Source of the DNA: Elephas maximus indicus
Lineage: Eukaryota > Chordata > Mammalia > Proboscidea > Elephantidae
Length of the DNA: 64,000 nucleotides
Assembly (NCBI RefSeq): GCF_024166365.1
Contig: NC_064831.1
Location: 54,313,768 to 54,377,767, forward strand
Reading direction: 5' to 3'
In this document: in pieces, positions 11,401 through 20,300 of the stretch
Layout of the letters: each line of letters begins with the position of its first letter
Numbering within the stretch: the stretch's first letter is position 1
The notes under the pieces: generated by a model
Told to the model about the DNA's origin: nothing
What the model saw: only the letters and a program-made list of their open reading frames with translations
Databases searched by the model: none
Program-made: the position numbers and the translations under genes

Positions 11401-12019
11401 TTCTCTCGGTGACCTCTGCCTACTGACTTCGCCACAAGAGTGGCTGTGACCTTGGGCCAGTCGCCAAATCTGGCGTGACCCACCACTGCCCTCCGCGTGG
11501 GGGTAGGAGTGCGTGTCCAGGGACTCGGGATAAGCAAGATGGCTCAAGGAGTGCACTGGGGCAGCTGGGCGTAGCTTTGCTTCCTAACCACGCACCCTAG
11601 ATTCCTGCTCTGCCCAGAAGTCTTGGGATGGCCACGAGGGCTTGGGGCGGACAAGGCCAATGAAGCGTTTAAGACCTCTAGGCTCGGCTTGTCTCACGTT
11701 TAGAAAAAGCCCAGGACTCCCACATCCTCGCGTGACTTAGGACCCCAGAAAAAAACTTCCCACTCTCCCGACGAAACCCGGGAAAAACCCGGGTCTCCAC
11801 TCCAAGCCCTCAAGGCGAGGCCCTCATCTGTCCCACTCCGCCCAACTCCCGCCTTCACGTATAAAGCCAAACGCACCCCTGGGTAAATTAATTACCATAA
11901 ACCTCTAGCGCTTTCTCTTCCATGATCTGGGACTGCCGTGCAGCTCCCCGCTCAGAGAGACCCGAGAGCCACAGGACTCTGCTCAGCGTCCAGGAGAGCA
12001 GCCCGGACAACCGCTCCAT
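5314..12019 (-). CDS. CIAO2A: Cytosolic iron-sulfur assembly component 2A, exons 1-2 only (partial)
   Basis: CIAO2A (FAM96A) is a MIP18/DUF59-family protein that works with CIAO1 in the cytosolic iron-sulfur assembly targeting step; it is known for maturing IRP1 and stabilising IRP2. Coding exons here are 11896-12019 and 5314-5478 on the minus strand, together residues 1-96 of a protein of about 160. The reading frame runs [20 protein letters not shown] at the N-terminus, then [20 protein letters not shown] and ends in the [14 protein letters not shown] segment with the family's conserved cysteine. Both junctions have GT/AG signals and matching phase. The remaining exons (after ATLIG) were looked for in 1-5313 and not found, so they must lie to the left of the window. 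Confidence 0.96.
5940..6160 (+). mobile_element. MIR
   Basis: GTAGCACAATGGTTAGAGGA tRNA-like head, GGCCACTTACTGGCTTTATG core and AACCTCAGTTTCCTCATTTA tail. Confidence 0.85.
6599..6765 (-). mobile_element. AfroSINE
   Basis: Antisense short-type copy (GCTCTCGAGTCGATTCC to reversed head), flanked by CCAGCTGAAAA at 6588-6598 and ACCAGCTGAAAA at 6766-6777. Confidence 0.92.
7061..7226 (+). mobile_element. AfroSINE (first of a tandem pair)
   Basis: GAAACCCTGGTGGCGTACTG head, short type, tail GGGTTTGGTTTTT. It is followed after 4 bp by a second copy in the same orientation. Confidence 0.92.
7231..7392 (+). mobile_element. AfroSINE (second of a tandem pair)
   Basis: GGAGCACTGGTGGCACAGCA head and TCGCTATGAGTCGGAATCAA tail. 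Confidence 0.92.
7508..8505. mobile_element. MER5A (hAT-Charlie) relic split by an L1
   Basis: AGTAGTTTTTCAACC at the left and GGTAAGAACCACTGG at the right are the two hAT-type ends; GCAGAGATTCTGATGTAATT is internal MER5A sequence. The middle (about 7560-8375) is L1. Confidence 0.7.
7560..8375 (+). mobile_element. L1 3' end inside a MER5A
   Basis: About 800 bp of L1 3' UTR (GTAGTGTCTGGGGTCTTAAA, GCTTGTGAGCGGCCATCTAAG, ending near TTTCACCTAAAACACAG). It is bounded by ATACTGACATCT and ATATTGGTATCT, an aged target duplication in MER5A sequence. Confidence 0.8.
8891..9030 (-). mobile_element. AfroSINE
   Basis: Antisense diverged copy ending in TGTGCCACCAGGGTTCC; internal deletions relative to neighbours. 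Confidence 0.85.
9660..10260. mobile_element. L2 fragment split by an AfroSINE
   Basis: CCCTCCAATATCCAATTCC, CCTACTTACTCTTCAAGAC and AAGCTTTTCCAGATCTCCCC are L2 3' region words, on both sides of the SINE 9901-10085. Confidence 0.7.
9901..10085 (-). mobile_element. AfroSINE in L2
   Basis: Antisense long-type copy starting AACCAAACCCATTGCCATTG; it splits an L2 fragment (about 9660-9900 and 10086-10260). Confidence 0.9.
10432..10596 (+). mobile_element. AfroSINE
   Basis: GGAGCTCTGGTGGCGCAGTA head, short type. TTTGCTTAG before and GTTGCTTAG after form the target duplication. Confidence 0.92.
10609..10853 (+). mobile_element. Divergent, longer AfroSINE variant
   Basis: The head GGAGTCCCTGGGTGGCATAAACG lies here in two parts around 10609-10631. 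A different internal region follows (GGTCACAGCCTTGAAAACCC, TTGCAATGAGTTAGAATCC). It looks like a second, older subfamily. Confidence 0.8.
11080..11260 (+). mobile_element. MIR with a SINE scrap inside
   Basis: GGGCTCTGATCC, TGTGTGACCTCT and TTAGTTCCCTCATCTGTACA. The 30-bp insert and its 15-bp duplication interrupt the core. Confidence 0.75.
11154..11183 (-). mobile_element. 30-bp AfroSINE tail insertion
   Basis: Only ACTGCCGTCGAGTTGATTCC plus a few bases of reversed SINE tail, between two perfect 15-bp copies TCTGTGTGACCTCTA (11139-11153 and 11184-11198), inside a MIR. Confidence 0.85.
11896..12019 (-). CDS. CIAO2A: CIAO2A coding exon 1 (residues 1-41)
   Basis: Read on the minus strand from the ATG at 12019 to G/GTAATT at 11895. 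It encodes a hydrophobic, tryptophan-containing N-terminus ([18 protein letters not shown]) followed by an in-frame second Met ([11 protein letters not shown]). The first Met is preferred because the N-terminal segment is conserved with the human protein as remembered. Confidence 0.95.
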
Positions 12020-12325
12020 CCTCACGCTCCGCCATCCCTGGCGACCGTCCCACCCGAGCCACCGTCTTTCAGCAGCCGGTCTCCGAACTTAAAACTTTCT
12101 GATCTTCAAACGGGCCAAGAAAAGCCTAAAGGGTCCAGGGAACAGATAATAGGCAGGACCGGACGGAGTAGCGCGGAAGACCTAAGGAAGGGCGCCGCAA
12201 GCACTGCAAGCCCCAGCATGCCTTGCTCAGTTTCCGCGGAACAACAAAAAAAAAAAACTCGTCACCCGTGAGGCGCATTGCCTGCTGGGACGTATCGGTC
12301 GTTTTCTTCGGAAGAGCGAGAGCTG

Positions 12326-12345
12326 TATTCTGGGACTTGTAGTTT
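12326..12345 (-). promoter_or_regulatory. ZNF143/THAP11-type SBS2 element
   Basis: The plus-strand sequence TATTCTGGGACTTGTAGTTT is the reverse complement of the well-known ACTACAA(T/G)TCCCAGAATGC consensus, about 305 bp upstream of the CIAO2A ATG. Such elements position Pol II promoters that are often bidirectional. Confidence 0.7.
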
Positions 12346-12422
12346 CCGCCGGGAAGAGGGGGAGTGTAACCGTCGGTTATCCGCCACTGATTGCTTCATT
12401 CAGCTCTCGAGATAAGCTAAGG

Positions 12423-12572
12423 ATGAATCCTGAAGAGGTAGGAGAAGAGAAGGTTTTGGTTTCTAGTGCTGGAAAAGCATGTACAGAGAGACTGTTAGTT
12501 CTCCGAGGGAGCCACTCTCAGACGAAACGTTTACTTCCTGGTCGTGCCGGAAGTGAGTTTCCGTTGCTGTGA
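12423..12572 (+). other. Short unassigned open frame on the divergent side of the CIAO2A promoter
   Basis: An ATG at 12423 opens a frame of about 50 codons beginning MNPEEVGEEKVLVSSAGKAC and ending at a TGA near 12570. The fifth codon is followed by GTAGGA, which could equally be a donor site, making this the first exon of a divergent transcript. No family is recognised. It could be an upstream non-coding RNA or nothing; only transcript data would decide. Confidence 0.2.
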
Positions 12573-13329
12573 AACAGGAGGTCTTGGGAACCTAGTCAGA
12601 CTGGTTAGGCTTTGACGGGGGAGTGTTTTTGGGTTTTCTCGCCTCATAGGGCCTCAGTACAGCACAACTCCCGTTGGACTGAGTATTTCTGCCAAGTGCC
12701 TTCAAAGACAACTTAGAACGGGAGAACTTTCCCTGGAAGAGATGGTTGGAAATGATTGGAGATCACCATGCTAAAAAGAATGTTTTAAGCCCTTTGGTGT
12801 TCATGTCCGTGATGGATGCCAGTAACCAGGTTGATAATGTTAGACGTTTTATCCATCCCTTCTTTCAAATCTCAAACATTTATTGGGTACTTAATTTCCC
12901 CTGCACGGCCTGTGGATGCCGAGAATACAAAGATAGCCCTACCTTCAAGTGACTGAACAGACCTGGTGAGAGAGCCAACCGCTGATGTGAAGGAGTTTGC
13001 AATTGGAAACAAACTAAACCATTTTGTCAGAGTTGATTGCAAGCTTCGTCTCTTTTGAGAAGAAAGTCAGGATTAGTTTGCAGAGTTATTCCATGATTAC
13101 ATATCCCATTTACTTTTAAACTCCAGTCTTACTTGTTTAACTGATTCAGACTGTAGGCTCACCAGACAATCAGTAAATAGTTTAAATTCCAGGAAAATTT
13201 TGTTCCGAGATTAATAATTTCCCTGCTATCTATTCCACTCCGTTTGCACTCCACAGCAATTGAGAAGATAATCCTAACTTCCAACCAAATTTAGGACCTG
13301 TGAGCTTCATCTCTTCTGTGAAGCTTCCT

Positions 13330-13545
13330 GACTTCTCCCACCAGAACTGGGGATCTTTTCCAGTGTTCTGCCAAACCACATCATACTATTGAACATGTTA
13401 AATTGTTTATTTACATGCCTGTCTCCATCATTAAATTGTAAACGCTTAATGGGCGAGGAGCTTATTTATGTATCTCAAGGACACAGCGGGGTGCCAGGCA
13501 CACAGTAGATGCTCAGTAGGTATTTCCTGAATGCATCAACTGAAT
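13330..13545 (+). mobile_element. L2 3' end
   Basis: TTAAATTGTAAACGCTTAAT and GGTGCCAGGCACACAGTAGA with TGCTCAGTAGGTATT, the L2 tail. Confidence 0.75.
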
Positions 13546-13676
13546 GTTGTCCAAAGAATAAATGCCGATACTTTGTGCAGTCTGTGTAGAGACCTCAACC
13601 AGAAATATTTATGGAATCTGAGGGTTTATCTGCTCAGTAAGTGGCATGTAGAGGTTTATCAAACATTTTTAGCCAC

Positions 13677-13817
13677 CCCTAACCCGTTGCCGTCGATGCG
13701 GACTCATAGCGACAGAGAAGAACCGTCCCAGAGGATTTCCAAGGAGCGGCTGGTAGATTGGAACTGCCGACCTTTTCGTTAGCAGCCGAGCTCTTCACCA
13801 CCACGCCACCAGGACTC
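13677..13817 (-). mobile_element. AfroSINE close to the SNX1 promoter
   Basis: Antisense short-type copy (ACCCGTTGCCGTCGATGCGG to CACGCCACCAGGACTC), about 320 bp before the SNX1 start codon and 175 bp before the GC boxes; unusually CpG-rich. Confidence 0.9.
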
Positions 13818-13889
13818 AGACTCCTTTATTCAAACGAAATCTCCCTAGGAAGCTAAAGCTATCCGGAGCGCAAAGGGCCGTAGGGACCG

Positions 13890-14330
13890 GAGTGGCCCCG
13901 GCTCCCTCTTTTCTGCTCTCTCGGTCCCCCTTGTTAAGACCTCAGCGTTCTGGCCCGGGGTCAGGTGTCCGGGGAGGGAGCCCTCCGCCCCGGCCCCGCC
14001 CCCAGCGCCTAAGCCCCGCCCCGCAGGTCCCGCAGGGTCCGTGGCGGCCCTCCCACTCTTCGGTTCGCTGGAACGCTTTGCTCGCGGCTCTATCTCTCTA
14101 TAAAGTTGTTGTTGCGGCTTCCGCCGCGAGTGCAGGAAGATGGCGTCCGGTGGTGGTGGCTGTAGTGCCTCGGAGAGACTCCCTCCACCCTTTCCCTGTC
14201 TGGAGTCCGAGGGGGCGGCTGGGGGGTCAGAACCCGAGGCTGGGGACAGCGACACTGAGGGGGAGGACATTTTCACCGGCGCCGCGGCGGCCGTGAGTTC
14301 GCACCCTTTGGGCCGGGCGGGCGCCCCAAA
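13890..14330 (+). promoter_or_regulatory. SNX1: SNX1 promoter CpG island with GC boxes
   Basis: GC-rich, CpG-dense sequence around the SNX1 start. Sp1-type boxes CCCCGCCCCCAG and CCCCGCCCCGC are seen near 13991-14023. A TATA-like CTCTATAAAG sits at 14097-14106, only about 35 bp before the ATG; if it is used, the 5' untranslated region would be just a few bases long. Whether it works or initiation is dispersed cannot be told from sequence alone. Confidence 0.75.
14140..14292 (+). CDS. SNX1: SNX1 coding exon 1 (residues 1-51)
   Basis: The ATG follows a purine-rich context (GCAGGAAG then ATGG, a good Kozak +4 G) and opens the family start [14 protein letters not shown]. The exon encodes the acidic, disordered N-terminus ending DIFTGAAAA and stops at a GTGAGT donor in phase 0. 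Compared with human SNX1 as I remember it, two residues around the PFPGLEPESEG segment are missing (here PFPCLESEG). It lies inside a CpG island, and long antisense reading frames over it are composition artefacts. Confidence 0.97.
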
Positions 14331-17300
14331 AGGGAAGAGAGGCTCGATGAGGGTCCGGAAAGCTGGGCAGAGTAGGCCCGTTGAGTCCGCATCGGTGACA
14401 GTAATCTGGGCTCGGAGGCCTGGCTGGACTTCGAGCCACAGGGCCTGGGCGGACCGTGAGGGATGAGGGGTGTGGTGGTTTCTCCATCGAGGTCCCTGAC
14501 AGCGAAGAGCTGCCGAGGCCGTCATTTGGCCCAGCTGTGGGGTGACCTCACGAATCCACGGGACTGTTTTGCTGCTCGTTCCCTGCCCGGGCGACTTAAT
14601 AGGTCAGGATAAGGGAACGGGGTGCAGACCTTACTTTCCCACGCATCACTGCTTCTGGGATGAATAATGTTATCTGGAGTGGCCCGGGATAGTGACCCGC
14701 CCACAGATCCTTTCATTAGCCCAGCACCTACCGGTAATTACCAAAGGCCTTTTCTGGATATTAATTTGACTCCCCTGATCTCCAGGAAAATCTGGCCTCC
14801 TCTGGCTGGTTGAGGGAGGGCCCTGCCAGATAGAGCACTACATAGACCAGAAGGCGTTGTCCCTTTTAAAGGGATGTCTTATAAAGTGCCTGAGTGCCTC
14901 AGTAGGAACAAACCTGTACGTCCCAGGAGGAAATGGTGTTTCCCCTCGTAATAGCCAGATTTCTAATAAGAGTTAGATATTGGAAGAAACTAATCTTTAT
15001 ATGTGGAAATAGGTAATCAGTTCTGGAACCAGTAACGACGTTTTGGTCTGTTTTGTGAGAATACTGATTCACTTGGTATGGTTCATTCAAAGTTGTAAAC
15101 TTATTCAATGCTGGGTCTGCGGATTTATTCATCTTTTTTCCTTCCATAATATTTCTTTTTATAGTAGTTACTCAGTTTGTAGCTACCATAAAAAGTGATT
15201 AAATAAACAGCCTGTGTCTGAAAAAGTTCGATCATTTCCTGGGAGACTCTCATTTATGCTCATCTTATGTATGTCAGAAAAAGATTACGTGTCTTGGAAA
15301 TATCTTGCTAAAAGCCTCCAGTGGCAATCGTTAGAATGTTTCTTACACTGTCTTCAGGAATTGAGCCCATAATCTCGGCTCATAAAATGCTTGCTGATGC
15401 TAATAACTGTTCAAACTATTTGCTGAAGTCTGTGTTATTCTGAGAAAAAAATGTAACTCTTGCTACTAGTTTAGATTTCAAGTGTTAGGTTTTCTGTACC
15501 TTTAGTCTGTTCCTCTACTAATTCTCCCATAAGCCATGGAGAACAGCTACCATTGATAAACTGCCCAGATGGTAGATATGCACACTGGATATCTGAAAAA
15601 TAGAAGCTCTGGCACTGAAAGCGATTGGCTACATATGCAAATGTTAATTTCTAAAAAGCACCTTGGAAAGGTGAGGTGTTGTTTTCTAGAGTTATCTAAA
15701 GAAGTTCAGGAGGGTGAGAGTTGATTGATCCCACCAGGTTGCTTTACAGAGGCATCAATACTTCTCTATTGTAAGACTGTAAAAATCCTTTGCTTAATTT
15801 CCAGCTATGGGGCAAAGGGGGTCAGAATGACCTTACTCTACCGCAGAATGCATAATTATTTTTATTCAGATTTTCAACCAGGAAAATTGAGTTGCTAAGG
15901 AAGCTAAAATGCCACCTGTAAACCTTCTTTTGAGCTACCTGCCTTGGTGTTAATCTTCAGGAAGACCCCAAGATTCCTGACTAGTTAAGCTGTGCATGTC
16001 TTGTTAAACAGGCATTAAATACAAATTATATTCTAATAAATGCTTTAGTTGTGAGCCAAAGAAAATAGGGCATTGGAGTGATTCTGTTGGTAAAGAATAA
16101 CCCTGAAGAATAAAGTAATTAAGAGTGTGGGCTTTGAAGTCTGACTGCATATATTTAAATAAATCCTGGCTCTATAAAAAAAAAAAAATTTTTTTTCTAC
16201 TACTTGTTGGCTTAATCTTGGGCAGGGCCCTTAATTATACTGTTTCCTTATCTGTAAAATGTGAATAATAGTATCTACCTCCATCATTATAATGAAGGTT
16301 AAATTAGAATACTTGTGAAACACTTAGGAGACTGCCTTGCATATAGTAAACATTTAAAGAGTACTTAGTTTTTGAGCACTTGAGCTGTATTTGCTGATGA
16401 GCATTTGTAAACTGTTGTTGTTAGGTGCAGTCCAGTCGGTTAGGACGCATAGAGACCCTGTGTACAACACAACGAAACACTGCTTGGTCCAGCTAAGATT
16501 TAGCAACGATTGTAAACTCTAAGAATCAAAAAACTCACAAAATCAAATAATGGATTAGAAAAAGTTAAACTAATTAACCCTAAAAATGGTTAGTGTAGCT
16601 TATGAAAATTAACTAGGAGTAAGGTTTATTTGATTAGCTCAAAGCCATCAAAGTAGGCACTTACTGATTTATCTTTATATTGTGTTTTATTGCCTGTTGA
16701 AAGCTGGTTTTGAAGGCAAAGAGAGGGGCATTGAAGAACTGAACACTGAGGAACGTAAAGTGTGAAACTCGTTGATGGTCTGAATGTCATTTCCTGGACA
16801 TTGATGTCACAGCTGTTGCTATTAACATCCCATCTGCTCTCTTGTATAGCCCTAGAGGCTGTGTTAATGCAGTAATAGAAATGTGATTTGATTTATAGTC
16901 AAAAGAACAGCACGTGATATGTGTCTCAGAATCTACAACCCAGTTATTTGAATGGGAGAGACTAAAGTTAAAAGAATTATTAGAACAAATCTTAAGTCAT
17001 TTTTTAAAGACTGAAAACCAGCTTGTGGAATGTCTGATTCTTAAAATACCTAAGACTTTATCTTCTTTCAGCCTCTTCCTTTGTGGGCCTATAAACAAAG
17101 GTTTAAAACTTCTATCATCTGAGTCTTTGCTGTGGAGCTGAATCCAGATGTCTATCTTTTTAGCTAAAACTTTCTTAGTTATGGGATAGGTTTATCTTCC
17201 CCTTTTCTTTATGAAACTGAGAGGCTAAATTGGAGCCAGTCTTTTCAGCTCTGCTACTGCTTAAAATTACCATGTTAATCAGACTTAAGTGATACATATA

Positions 17301-20300
17301 TTTTTATACCTCATTTTACTTCACTGGCCTCCTTTTTGTACTTGTAAACCTAAGGATAGAATTGAAGGAAGCTCTTTTATTTGCCTCCCCAGGAGTTCTT
17401 ATATGCCCCTCTCTGTTCAGCAGTATGCCGGGATCATAGTTAGATCTGCCTTGCAAATTTCAAGGGAAGAACAATGTAGACTTCTCGTGCTGAAACGAAG
17501 AAGGAAAACATACATAAATGATAGTCTCAGATTTTAGACAATTCTGGTAACTTCTTTTGATAATGTATCAGCCCTGGTCATGCGGCGGTTAAGAGCTCGG
17601 CTGCTAACCAAAAGGTTGACAGTTTGAATCCACCGGCCACTCCTTGGAAACCCTATGGGGCAGTTCTCTGTCCTATAGGGTCACTATGAGCTGGAATTGA
17701 CTCAACAACAATGAGTATCAGGCCAATTAAAAAATTTTTTTCCATTAGTCTTATTCTTGAGTTGAAATCCTAGTGATTAGGAAAATGGCCAGAAGAAACG
17801 AAATAGGATAAAGAAGGAATAGCCACCTAAGATTTCAGGAGATCACCAGAAGGTAGGAGAGAGGCATGGAACAGATTCTTTCCCAAAACTATCAGGAAAA
17901 CCCACACTGCTGATACCCAGACTTCAGACTTCTAGTCTCCAAAACCGTAAAAGAATAAATTTTTACTGTTTTAAGCCACCCAATTTGTGGTACTTTGCTA
18001 TGACAGCCCCAAGATACCAGTATACCATGGTACTTTGTTAAGTGAAAAAGAAGAGAGGTTCAGAAGTTTATTATGCTGCTACTTATAAAAATGTATGTGT
18101 GTGTGGGAATTTGTTTGAATATGCATAAAATATCTCTGGAAGAGTATACAAGAAAGTAGTAACAGTGTGTCTTATGTGCAAGGAAATTAGGTGGCTGGGG
18201 TCCAAGATGTGGAGGGGAGCTAGTTTTCACCATGTGCTGCTTTTGTACATTTTAGTTTTCACCATGTGCAAATATTACCTATTTAAAGTAAAAGTTGAAA
18301 AAAAAAACCTGCAAAATAAAAGACTTATATGATCCAATAGGAAAAAAAAAAAAAAAGAATAGCAAGGAATTTGAAAAGTCATATATTGAATAATTAGTCT
18401 TTGATTAACAAATAATTATTTATATATGCCCACTGGGGTTTTAAGATTAATCAGCAATATAACTTTTATTGGTATTGTAGAGTCTTAAATAGTAATTGGC
18501 TCCTGATTGACAGTAATTTATAGACTGCAGAGAGTTTTATAAATGTAAGTTATACGTTAACATTGAGACCTGAAAGGACATGGTCATTTAGGATCCAGCC
18601 CAAAATCTGTGATCAATGTAGCGTGTGCCCTGAGGGGGAACAAATCAGCTCTTTTTGAGATCAGTTTATTTCCATTTGAGTGCTTATAGAATAACTTCCT
18701 TAGATCTGGACAGAATTTGGTAACTTTATAAAAAGTCATAAGGACACTGACTACTCTGACAGGGATCACAGTGGAGGGTCCCGGACAGGGCTGGAGAAAA
18801 ATGTAGAACAAAATTCTAACTCACAAAAAAAAAAAAAAGACCAGACTTACTGGTCTGACACAGGCTGGAGAAACCCCGAGAGTATGGCCCCAAGACACCC
18901 TTTTTTTTTTTTTTTTTATTAACTTTTATTAAACTTCAAGTGAACGTTTACAAATCCAATCAGTCTGTCACATATAAGTTTACATGCATCTTACTCTGTA
19001 TTCCCACTTGCTCTCCCCCAATGAGTCAGCCCTTTCAGTCTCTCCTTTCGTGACAATTTTGCCAGCTTCCCTCTCTCTCTATCCTCCCATCCCCCCTCCA
19101 GACAAGAGATGCCAACACAATCTCCAGTGTCCACCTGATATAATTAGCTCATTCTTCATCAGCATCTCTCTGCCACCCACTGACCAGTCCCTTTCATGTC
19201 TGATGAGTTGTCTTCGGGGATGGTTCCTGTCCTGTGCCAACGGAACGTCTGGGGAGCATGGCCGCCGGGATTCCTCTAGTCTCAGTCAGACCATTAAGTT
19301 TGGTCTTTTTATGAGAATTTGGGGTCTGCATCCCACTGATCTCCTGCTCCCTCAGGAGTTCTCTGTTGTGCTGCTCCCTGTCAGGGCAATCATCGATTGT
19401 GGCCGGGCACCAACTAGTTCTTCTGGTCTCAGGATGATGTAGGTCTCTGGTTCACGTGGCCCTTTCTGTCTCTTGGGCTCTTAGTTGTCGTGTGACCTTG
19501 GTGTTCTTCATTTTCCTTTGCTCCAGGTGGGTTGAGACCAATTGATGCATCCCAAGACACCCTTTTAGCTCAGTAATGAAGTCACTCCAGAGGTTCACTC
19601 TTCAGCCAAAGATTAGACAGGTACATAAAACAAAACAAGACTAAATGGACACACCAGCCCAGGGGCAAGGACAAAAAGGCAGGAGGGGACTGGAAAGCTG
19701 GTAACGGGGAACCTAAGGTTGAGAAGGGGAGAGTGTTGATGTGACATGGGATTGGCAGCCGATGTCCCAGAACAATATGTATATTAATTGTTTAATGAGA
19801 AGCTAGTTTGCTGTAAACCTTCGTCTAGAGTACAATTAAAAAAAAAAAAAACAACCATAAGGAGATCGATGGTTTAACTGGCTAATTTTTTAGTTCTCTA
19901 TTCTACAAAACATGTACGGTAGCTTCTCCCCAGGGTGCAATGCATACATAATAAGTTTCTTGGCACTAGCCCTTCTTCAGTGTTAACTAGACTTCTGAAA
20001 GTGAATCTACATGACTATCTTTAAACAAAGGTTTATTGCTTAGTCTCTTTAGTTAATGGTTAAGTCATTTATAACGAACATTAGTAAATAGTCACAGGTA
20101 AGCTTCCCACTGGTATGTAGGATTTTCTTTATGCCTATTGCCTCAAAAACTTGTTTTTGGAGCTAACCTCAGATGGTCACATCCGGTCAAAAGATTAGAA
20201 GTTGACACATTTTTCACACAGGTCTGATGAAACTGTCCTTTAAAAAGTCGGGCAATGGTGTAAGGTCCAAAGACTTATTTTCATCTTCAGCTGAAGTCGC

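Larger units (their letters stand above)
5479..11895 (-). other. CIAO2A: CIAO2A intron 1
   Basis: A 6.4-kb intron. It holds a MIR (5940-6160), AfroSINEs (6599-6765, 7061-7226, 7231-7392, 8891-9030, 9901-10085, 10432-10596, 10609-10853), a MER5A split by an L1 3' end (7508-8505), an L2 fragment split by a SINE (about 9660-10260) and a MIR with a 30-bp SINE scrap (about 11080-11260). The GC-rich stretch 11400-11880 next to exon 1 is unique sequence. Stretches 8515-8880 and 9060-9640 have no clear identity. Confidence 0.8.
12020..12600 (-). promoter_or_regulatory. CIAO2A: CIAO2A promoter region (housekeeping type)
   Basis: A moderately CpG-rich interval directly upstream of the CIAO2A start codon. 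It has two ZNF143/THAP11-like elements, CACTGCAAGCCCCAGCATGC near 12202-12221 and, on the other strand, TATTCTGGGACTTGTAGTTT at 12326-12345. It also has an ETS-type CCGGAAGTG at 12547-12555 and CGGAAG words at 12309 and 12174. No TATA box was seen. This is the usual make-up of a dispersed housekeeping promoter; motif matching was by eye. Confidence 0.7.
12600..13889. other. Interval between the two promoters
   Basis: Unique sequence with an old repeat remnant around 12840-12955 (the ATTTATTGGGTACTTAA...GAATACAAAGATAG pattern of very old mammalian LINE/SINE tails), an L2 3' end at about 13330-13545 and an AfroSINE at 13677-13817. No exon is recognised. Confidence 0.6.

Noticed and set aside
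13845-14525. 226-codon open frame on the minus strand over SNX1 exon 1
   Set aside because: It lies in GC-rich CpG-island sequence antisense to a certain exon, has proline/arginine-rich composition and matches no family.
16170-16197. A13/T8 palindrome as a regulatory hairpin
   Set aside because: A simple homopolymer block inside a MIR; no reason to assign function.
18984-19442. 152-codon plus-strand frame
   Set aside because: It lies entirely inside the antisense L1 3' UTR insertion 18905-19550.
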